DNA of 5,220 nt from the NCBI GenBank assembly GCA_024279745.1, contig JAJRRE010000400.1, positions 1 through 5,220 of the forward strand. Direction: 5' to 3'. The notes under the pieces are model-generated. The model had not been told where the DNA came from. It saw only the letters and a program-made list of their open reading frames with translations, and made no database searches. How positions within the stretch are numbered: the first letter of the stretch is position 1; every line of letters begins with the position of its first letter. Both the position numbers and the translations under genes were made by a program. Origin of the DNA: Alphaproteobacteria bacterium (GTDB lineage: Bacteria > Pseudomonadota > Alphaproteobacteria > Rhizobiales > Hyphomicrobiaceae). This document shows positions 1 through 4,131 of the stretch, piece after piece.

Positions 1-999
1 GCCCAGAACAAACCGGCCTTTGACTACATCGCAGGGCAATATCTCACCTTGATCCGCACATTTGACGGCGAGGAGTTGCGCCGCTGTTATTCAATTTGTT
101 CGGCGCGCGAAGAACAGTGTCTTCGGGTTGGGATCAGGCATGTTGCGGGGGGAACATTTTCGCGTTGGGCGAACCGCCAAATGAAACCTGGCGACAAGGT
201 CAAAGCGCTGCAACCGGCGGGAAATTTCCATGCGCCGCTGGCCCCGGACCAAAAGCGCCACTATCTAATGTTTGCCGGTGGCAGCGGCATTACCCCAATT
301 CTGGGATTGATCAAAACCATACTGGATGAAGAACCGCGCGCCACGGTTTCACTTGTCTATGGCAACCGCACAGTGTCGAGCATCATGTTCCGCGAAGAAC
401 TTGAAGACCTGAAGAACACCCATATGAACCGCCTCGCCATCACTCACATATTGGAACATGATGCGTCCGATATCGAGTTGTTTACCGGTAGACTGGACGA
501 GGAGAAATGCGCCGCGCTGTTTGCCTCATGGATCGATGTCAGCCGTGCCGATCTGGCCTTCATTTGCGGGCCCGAGCCGATGATGCAAGCCCTGGCCAAC
601 GCCCTCAAAGACAAGGGCATGGCGGCCGATCAAATCCGCTATGAGTTATTTGCGCCGTCGGCACCGGTCGCTGCGTATAAGGGCGCGGCTCAGGAGCAAG
701 GGTCAAACGGCGCGGGCCAGACCTGCGCGCTGATCGTTCATCTTGACGGCGCCGCGCGCTCGTTTGCGATGCCGCGTCAGGGGATGGCGGTGCTTGACGC
801 GGCGCTGGGCGAAAAGCTGGATGTGCCCCATTCGTGCAAGGCGGGCGTGTGTTCCACCTGCCGGGCCAAGCTGGTTGAAGGCGAAGTTGACATGATCGCC
901 AATCATGCGCTGGAAGATTATGAGGTGAAGGCCGGGTTTATCCTGACCTGCCAAAGCTATCCGCTCAGCGACAAGATCGTGGTCGATTACGACAAGTAA
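1..999 (+). CDS. paaE: Phenylacetyl-CoA epoxidase reductase subunit PaaE-like (5' partial)
   Basis: This is a flavin- and iron-sulfur-dependent NAD(P)H oxidoreductase. By family knowledge, PaaE passes electrons from NADPH to the di-iron PaaABC oxygenase that epoxidises phenylacetyl-CoA in the cytoplasm. The frame is open from base 1, so 332 residues are visible. Against E. coli PaaE (about 356 residues) roughly 27 N-terminal residues are missing. In fragment numbering, an AGQYLTL stretch sits at 11-17 and the FAD-binding RCYS at 28-31, inside a GEELRRCYSIC stretch shared with E. coli PaaE. GGTFS is at 50-54, the nucleotide-binding AGGSGITP at 92-99 and CGPEPMM at 189-195. A linker of about 220-240 follows, then a plant-type ferredoxin domain with [2Fe-2S] ligands C279, C284, C287 and C317. 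The TTG at 49 lies inside the FAD domain and is not the start. The rest of a paa operon would lie upstream, outside the window. Another ring-hydroxylase reductase of the same architecture is the main alternative. Confidence 0.88.
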   Translation, partial: AQNKPAFDYIAGQYLTLIRTFDGEELRRCYSICSAREEQCLRVGIRHVAGGTFSRWANRQMKPGDKVKALQPAGNFHAPLAPDQKRHYLMFAGGSGITPILGLIKTILDEEPRATVSLVYGNRTVSSIMFREELEDLKNTHMNRLAITHILEHDASDIELFTGRLDEEKCAALFASWIDVSRADLAFICGPEPMMQALANALKDKGMAADQIRYELFAPSAPVAAYKGAAQEQGSNGAGQTCALIVHLDGAARSFAMPRQGMAVLDAALGEKLDVPHSCKAGVCSTCRAKLVEGEVDMIANHALEDYEVKAGFILTCQSYPLSDKIVVDYDK

Positions 1000-1022
1000 T
1001 TGGTGGTAAGTGATTGGAAATG

Positions 1023-1099
1023 AATGGCCAGCACTAGTTGCCTTCGCTCAATGGCCCGCGCTTATTGCCCAAGCTCAATGGCAGCCCAATATTACTGCC
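1023..1099. repeat. Degenerate 27-bp tandem repeat, about 2-3 copies
   Basis: AATGGC recurs at 1023, 1050 and 1077, exactly 27 bp apart. The unit at 1023-1049 and the unit at 1050-1076 agree at 20 of 27 positions, sharing AATGGCC, TTGCC and GCTC blocks in register. The third copy matches well only at its first six bases and an ATATT-like centre. The array starts about 24 bp after the stop codon of the oxidoreductase gene. Because 27 is a multiple of three, it translates into nine-residue repeats in every frame, but no frame has a credible start. Confidence 0.7.
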
Positions 1100-1136
1100 C
1101 CGGCGGCCATGATTGTAAAAACACCGCCATGTCGTT

Positions 1137-1208
1137 ATAGCTATAGCAATCACCAATATCATTACCATCGTCAGTACCATCGTCATCGCCAAAACGATCA
1201 CCATCGCT
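1137..1208. repeat. Degenerate 12-bp tandem repeat, about 5-6 units
   Basis: Read in 12-bp steps from 1137, most units resemble ATCACCATCGTC. The best pair is the 11-mer TACCATCGTCA, present exactly at 1163-1173 and 1175-1185. The units at 1149-1160 and 1197-1208 fit less well, and those at 1137-1148 and 1185-1196 are poor. On the plus strand one frame reads as a His/Arg/Tyr-rich tetrapeptide repeat. On the minus strand the same bases read as a hydrophobic Met/Val/Ile/Leu stretch. Either could be a by-product of the repeat rather than coding. Confidence 0.6.
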
Positions 1209-1337
1209 TTTCGCCGTTGCCGGACCAGCTTGCAATAACCGTCGCCGCACCTGTGCAAATCAACCCTGTGATAGATTTTTTTGGTATGGTGGATCTGATA
1301 TTCGGCAAGTCGAAATTGACCACTGAAGGTAAAAATC

Positions 1338-2498
1338 ATGCCCTCCTCTGCAGCAGTTTCCATGATCAAGAAACTGGTTTCATTCGATACCAGTACGGGT
1401 AAATCCAATCTGCCGCTGATCGACTATGTTGACGCTTATTTGGGCGAGCTGGGTATGCCCACGAAACGCGTCTATGATGAGACAAAGACCAAGGCCAATC
1501 TGTTCGCGACCATCGGGCCGCAGGACAAACCGGGTTATATTTTGTCGGGGCATACGGATGTTGTGCCGGTGGCGGGGCAGGATTGGACATCTGATCCTTT
1601 CAAGCCTGAAATTCGCGGCGACAAACTCTTCGGCCGCGGCACCTGCGATATGAAAGGTTTTGTCGGGGCGGTGTTGTCGAAAGTCCCTGCCATGCTCGCC
1701 GCTGAGCTGCAAACGCCGCTGCATCTGGCTTTCTCCTATGACGAAGAAATCGGCTGTGTTGGCGTGCGCGGCCTGATCGACGACATGATGGCATCGGGGC
1801 TTAAGCCCAAGGGCTGCTTTGTTGGCGAACCGACGATGATGCAGGTGGTGGTCGGCCATAAGGGCAAGAACTCAATGATCGTCGATGTAACCGGGAGCCC
1901 TGCGCATTCCTCGCTGGCGCCCCACTATGTTAACGCCATTGAAATTGCCGCCGAACTGATCGTGAAAATTTGCGAAATTGGCAAAAGGCTAGCTGGCGGC
2001 GGACCGTTTGACGAGCTTTATGATGTGCCGTTCACCACCTGCCAGACTGGCATTATCAGCGGCGGTACGCAGCTCAATATTGTACCTGGCGCGTGCCGAT
2101 TCGAATTTGAATTCCGGCCCATTGGCACAGATGACGGCAAGGCGCTGGTCGCAGAAGTCGAAGCTTTTGCGCACGATCTGCTGGTGCCTAAGATGCAAGC
2201 GCTGGCGCCGGAAACCGGTATCACCTTCACCGTGCAGAATAGTTATCCAGGACTTGAGACCAGCGTGGAAGAGCCGATGGTGGCGCTGGGAAAAGCGCTG
2301 GCCAAGCGCAATGACCACGCCAAAGTCTCTTATGGCACCGAGGCAGGATTATTTCACCGCATGGCCAGCGTTCCCTCGATTGTTTGCGGGCCCGGTGCCA
2401 TAGCACAAGCTCATCAGGCGGACGAATTCATCGCACTGGAGCAGGTGGCAAAATGCGAAGACTTTCTCGACGAGCTTTTGCGCCACGTTGAGCTGTAA
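1338..2498 (+). CDS. argE: Acetylornithine deacetylase (M20 metallopeptidase family)
   Basis: The product is a cytoplasmic zinc hydrolase that removes acetate from N-acetylornithine to give ornithine for arginine synthesis. It has 386 residues; E. coli ArgE has 383. Visible M20 residues are H72 and catalytic D74 in SGHTDVVP, bridging-metal D104 in GRGTCDMKG, catalytic E136 and metal E137 in YDEEIG, E164 in GEPT, and the C-terminal metal ligand H359. The two-domain layout is complete, with the dimerisation (lid) domain inserted at about 180-295 and carrying GSPAHSS with H190. YGTEAGLF at 332-339 is also typical. The ATG is chosen because GAAGG at 1325-1329 lies 8 nt upstream and the first conserved helix begins soon after. 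It converges on trmL with a 59-bp gap. Alternatives within M20 are N-acetylcitrulline deacetylase or a DapE-like desuccinylase; the motif wording favours ArgE. No frameshift is seen. Confidence 0.92.
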   Translation: MPSSAAVSMIKKLVSFDTSTGKSNLPLIDYVDAYLGELGMPTKRVYDETKTKANLFATIGPQDKPGYILSGHTDVVPVAGQDWTSDPFKPEIRGDKLFGRGTCDMKGFVGAVLSKVPAMLAAELQTPLHLAFSYDEEIGCVGVRGLIDDMMASGLKPKGCFVGEPTMMQVVVGHKGKNSMIVDVTGSPAHSSLAPHYVNAIEIAAELIVKICEIGKRLAGGGPFDELYDVPFTTCQTGIISGGTQLNIVPGACRFEFEFRPIGTDDGKALVAEVEAFAHDLLVPKMQALAPETGITFTVQNSYPGLETSVEEPMVALGKALAKRNDHAKVSYGTEAGLFHRMASVPSIVCGPGAIAQAHQADEFIALEQVAKCEDFLDELLRHVEL

Positions 2499-2564
2499 CC
2501 AAGCTGCGAAGTAACCATGTTGCGGTGTAACCACGCGCAAGCCGAACCAATCGCGAGTTAACCG
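2496..2564. repeat. Degenerate 16-bp tandem repeat at the argE/trmL convergent junction
   Basis: TAACCA occurs at 2496, 2512 and 2528, GAACCA at 2544, and a final TTAACC at 2559, giving 16, 16, 16 and 15-bp steps. The first TAA is the argE stop codon and the last TTA (2558-2560) is the complement of the trmL stop. Units one and two agree best (TAACCA, then TGCG in register); later units keep mainly the AACCA core. The 16 bases before the argE stop match unit two at 10 of 16 positions, so the repeat may extend into argE. With a 16-bp step the three TAA triplets fall in all three plus-strand frames. Confidence 0.65.
2520..2540. terminator. Possible hairpin between convergent argE and trmL
   Basis: TTGCG (2520-2524) plus GTG (2525-2527) can pair with CAC (2532-2534) plus CGCAA (2536-2540), giving an 8-bp stem with one bulged G and a TAAC loop. 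It lies where a bidirectional terminator would be expected for two convergent genes. There is no T-tract on either side, so classical intrinsic termination is not supported. The stem may simply be a consequence of the 16-bp repeat. Confidence 0.25.
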
Positions 2565-3091
2565 ATAGGCGCCGCGAAACCGCCCGTTTGCCGCAGAGCT
2601 TCGCCCAGCACCATAGCCGCGGCCACAGCGATATTTAGTGAGCGAAACCCCGCTTGCAGCGGAATTGTGACCCGCGCGTCCACAATATTGTGAACAGGGG
2701 CGGGGGCGCCGGCACTTTCGCGCCCCAAAAGCAAGATGTCGCTGGTTCTAAAACTAAAGTCGAGGTAGCTGGTCGTGGCTTTGGTCGTGAGCAGGATAAT
2801 ACGGGCTGGACCCTGGGCACAAACCGGCTCGCGCCGGTCAACGAGCTGATTGGCGCGCGGCGCACAAGCATGGGGCACCGGCTCTCTGGCGGCCAGGAAA
2901 TCTTCCCAGCTCAAATGCCGGATCAGTTCTATTTCATCAATATAATCAAGCCCTGAGCGCCGCAAGGCCTTGTCCCGCATGTCAAAGCCGGTGGGTCCGA
3001 TCACATCGACGGCAAGGCCCAGGCAGGCGGCCAGTCGCAAGATTGTGCCGGTGTTTTGCGGTATGTCCGGTTGATATAGCGCCAGTCGCAT
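2558..3091 (-). CDS. trmL: tRNA (cytidine(34)-2'-O)-methyltransferase TrmL
   Basis: The product is a small SPOUT-class (SpoU family) methyltransferase. In characterised members it uses S-adenosylmethionine to methylate the wobble-base ribose of two leucine tRNAs. It has 177 residues versus 157 in E. coli. Motif 1 is seen as PDIPQNTGTILRL (8-20), motif 2 as LLGRESAG (121-128) and motif 3 as IPLQAGFRSLNIAVAAAM (143-160), which together form the trefoil-knot cofactor site. The ATG at 3091 is chosen because MRLALYQPDIPQNTG is the family N-terminus and AGGA sits 11 nt upstream; the frame continues upstream to a TTG at 3175, but those 28 residues do not resemble the family. The extra length lies at about residues 69-95, between FLAARE and the IILLTTK strand, where REPV appears twice 18 residues apart. 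The gene is convergent with argE and divergent from petA. Confidence 0.9.
   Translation of the reverse strand: MRLALYQPDIPQNTGTILRLAACLGLAVDVIGPTGFDMRDKALRRSGLDYIDEIELIRHLSWEDFLAAREPVPHACAPRANQLVDRREPVCAQGPARIILLTTKATTSYLDFSFRTSDILLLGRESAGAPAPVHNIVDARVTIPLQAGFRSLNIAVAAAMVLGEALRQTGGFAAPIG
2823..2884 (-). repeat. 8-bp direct repeats bounding an 18-codon insert in trmL
   Basis: ACCGGCTC (plus strand) occurs at 2823-2830 and 2877-2884, exactly 54 bp apart. In the TrmL frame both copies encode the EPV of a REPV (residues 69-72 and 87-90), each followed within a few residues by Cys-Ala. The copy at 2823 is also one arm of a perfect hairpin, ACCGGC (2823-2828) with GCCGGT (2833-2838) and a 4-nt loop. 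The extra 18 codons account for most of the length excess over the 157-residue E. coli protein. Confidence 0.5.
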
Positions 3092-3128
3092 GGGTGCATA
3101 GTTCCTTTTCACTGTCCGATTGCCGCCT

Positions 3129-3142
3129 TTGACATTAATCAA
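3129..3142. promoter_or_regulatory. Candidate FNR/FixK-type binding site
   Basis: The plus strand reads TTGAC-ATTA-ATCAA, which matches the FNR consensus TTGAT-N4-ATCAA at nine of ten fixed positions and satisfies the family-wide TTGA-N6-TCAA core. Its centre is about 44 bp from the trmL start codon and about 412 bp from the petA start. The same bases contain TTGACA, a perfect sigma-70 -35 hexamer on the plus strand, but no matching -10 follows at 15-19 bp. Placement beside a respiratory operon makes oxygen control plausible. The distance to petA is an argument against it. Confidence 0.4.
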
Positions 3143-3292
3143 TTTGGCTACTGCTGTTGGCGTGACATGCGCCAAAATGCCTAGGGCGAACAGCGTTTGG
3201 TGCCTTGTGAATCACTGCCAGAAGTGCAAAAACATCGCGCGTCAAAACGCCTAACGCTCTAGCGTGGTTGCGGCGTGTTAATTTACATTGGA

Positions 3293-3308
3293 CCTTATAC
3301 ATATGAGG
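3293..3308. repeat. 16-bp imperfect inverted repeat
   Basis: CCTTATACATATGAGG reads as CCT-T-ATA-CA-TAT-G-AGG: two seven-base arms that pair except for one T/G position, around a CA centre. It lies immediately before, and overlaps by three bases, the direct repeat pair that starts at 3306. Size and symmetry fit an operator for a dimeric regulator, but no specific regulator family is recognised. Confidence 0.35.
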
Positions 3309-3352
3309 TTTATGACGTTCTGTAGGATTTCTGTAGGTTTATGCCGCTCTGT
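3306..3352. repeat. Direct repeat pair of 18 bp, 29 bp apart
   Basis: AGGTTTATGACGTTCTGT (3306-3323) and AGGTTTATGCCGCTCTGT (3335-3352) agree at 16 of 18 positions. Between and overlapping them, TTCTGTAGG occurs at 3318-3326 and 3329-3337, an 11-bp step close to one helical turn. The block lies about 195-240 bp upstream of the petA start codon. It may be a set of binding sites for a regulator or a remnant of local duplication. Confidence 0.6.
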
Positions 3353-3454
3353 CGCAAAGCGCACTGATTTTGATGTTTGTGATGCTTTGGATCGTCGGCC
3401 TATTTAAAAATTGTGGAACACACTGGGGCGCTGGCTTTGTGCCTGATTGCTGAA

Positions 3455-3470
3455 CGATCATTCGATCATT
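3455..3470. repeat. Perfect 8-bp tandem duplication upstream of petA
   Basis: CGATCATT is present twice in immediate succession (3455-3462 and 3463-3470), followed by GAAAGATC. It sits about 80-95 bp before the petA start, where an activator site or core promoter could lie. TTGAAA at 3469-3474 overlaps its end and resembles a -35 box, but no good -10 follows at the usual spacing. Confidence 0.5.
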
Positions 3471-3535
3471 GAAAGATCCGCTTAGCAATTACACAGCATA
3501 GATGCACACTCGAATGCGAGCCATAATAAATGCAA

Positions 3536-3541
3536 AGGGAG
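3536..3541 (+). promoter_or_regulatory. Ribosome binding site that fixes the petA GTG start
   Basis: AGGGAG at 3536-3541 lies 6 nt before the GTG at 3548. An in-frame ATG at 3530 precedes this site, so using it would place the Shine-Dalgarno sequence inside the coding region and leave the ATG with no purine-rich site at the right distance. Confidence 0.7.
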
Positions 3542-3547
3542 ACAGTC

Positions 3548-4120
3548 GTGACCGCTCACGCTGAAGATCCAAATCGTCGTGATTTCCTTATCGTTGCCGC
3601 TGGTGCTTTTGTCGCCGTTGGTGGTGCCGCAGTAACATGGCCGCTTATCGACCAGATGAACCCGGATAAATCCGCATTGGCGCTGTCCAGCGTCGAGATT
3701 GATATCGGCCCCGTCAAGGAGGGCCAGGCGATCACGGTGATGTGGCGCGGCAAGCCGGTGTTTATCCGCAACCGCACCAAGGAAGAAATCGCATCCGCCA
3801 AGGATGTGAAGCTTGAAGATCTGCGCGACGACGTGGCGCGCAATGGCCTGCTGTCTGAGGACGCGCCGGCAACCGATGAAAACCGCACCATTGCGGGACA
3901 TGAAAACTGGCTGATCATGGTCGGTATATGTACCCATTTGGGCTGCATTCCCAAAGGCCAGAGCCTTGGTGATGCGCGCGGCGATTTTGGCGGCTGGTTC
4001 TGCCCCTGTCACGGTTCGCACTATGATACCGCAGGGCGCATTCGCAAGGGTCCGGCACCGCGTAACCTCGATATTCCAGCATACAAGTTCATCACCGACG
4101 GCAAGATCAAGATCGGTTAG
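3548..4120 (+). CDS. petA: Ubiquinol-cytochrome c reductase Rieske iron-sulfur subunit
   Basis: The product is the Rieske subunit of the cytochrome bc1 complex (complex III). It takes one electron from ubiquinol at the Qo site and hands it to cytochrome c1. It has 190 residues, normal for alphaproteobacteria. An N-terminal twin-arginine motif RRDFL (10-14) runs into a hydrophobic segment (about 13-33), fitting a Tat-exported protein that keeps its signal as a membrane anchor. A flexible hinge follows, then the periplasmic cluster domain. CTHLGC (128-133) and CPCHGS (152-157) supply the [2Fe-2S] ligands C128, H130, C152 and H155 and the stabilising disulfide C133-C154. S157 and Y159 are the conserved hydrogen-bonding residues that tune redox potential. 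GPAP is at 168-171. The GTG at 3548 is preferred to the ATG at 3530 because of the AGGGAG site 6 nt upstream. The stop lies 11 bp before petB, indicating one operon. Confidence 0.95.
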   Translation: MTAHAEDPNRRDFLIVAAGAFVAVGGAAVTWPLIDQMNPDKSALALSSVEIDIGPVKEGQAITVMWRGKPVFIRNRTKEEIASAKDVKLEDLRDDVARNGLLSEDAPATDENRTIAGHENWLIMVGICTHLGCIPKGQSLGDARGDFGGWFCPCHGSHYDTAGRIRKGPAPRNLDIPAYKFITDGKIKIG

Positions 4121-4131
4121 AGGGTCAGCAT

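Larger units (their letters stand above)
1000..1337. other. Gene-poor gap between paaE-like gene and argE
   Basis: This 338-bp interval contains no gene I can support. It holds a 27-bp degenerate tandem repeat (from 1023), a 12-bp degenerate tandem repeat (1137-1208), a 10-bp palindrome TATAGCTATA at 1136-1145, a weak hairpin GGCAG/CTGCC (1080-1084 with 1095-1099), and an inverted pair TTGCA (1230-1234) and TGCAA (1254-1258) with a 19-nt gap. A run of seven T lies at about 1275-1282. No convincing -35/-10 pair for argE and no hairpin followed by a T-tract for the upstream gene was found. A weak minus-strand frame with a hydrophobic segment crosses the repeats and is discussed under findings. 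Confidence 0.7.
3092..3547. other. Divergent intergenic region between trmL and petA
   Basis: This 456-bp interval separates trmL (leftward) from petA (rightward) and has no gene I can support; the longest plausible plus-strand frame, from ATG 3303, is 34 codons and lacks a recognisable product. It carries an FNR-type palindrome (3129-3142), two short hairpins (GCGT/ACGC at 3239-3250 and ACGCT/AGCGT at 3254-3265), a 16-bp imperfect inverted repeat (3293-3308), an 18-bp direct repeat pair (3306-3352) and an 8-bp tandem duplication (3455-3470). A small CTCG/CGAG hairpin lies at 3509-3520. CATAAT at 3522-3527 resembles a -10 box but lies too near the ribosome binding site and lacks a good -35. 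The petA promoter therefore cannot be placed with confidence. Confidence 0.7.

Noticed and set aside
49..51. TTG as the start of the oxidoreductase gene
   Set aside because: The frame is open to base 1 and the upstream residues (AGQYLTL) are a conserved FAD-domain motif, so the gene begins outside the window.
1010..1402. Plus-strand His/Arg-rich open frame running into argE
   Set aside because: The His-rich part is a translation of the 12-bp repeat, the start is non-canonical, and it overlaps the well-supported start of argE in another frame.
2520..2540. Classical intrinsic terminator between argE and trmL
   Set aside because: A stem can form but neither strand has a T-tract after it, so it is listed only as a low-confidence hairpin.
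3129..3157. TTGACA at 3129 as a sigma-70 -35 box for petA
   Set aside because: No -10-like hexamer is present at 15-19 bp; the site is better explained as half of the FNR-type palindrome.
3092..3175. 28-residue N-terminal extension of TrmL from TTG 3175
   Set aside because: It does not resemble the family, whose N-terminus matches MRLALYQPDIPQNTG exactly from 3091, and it would cover the FNR-type site.
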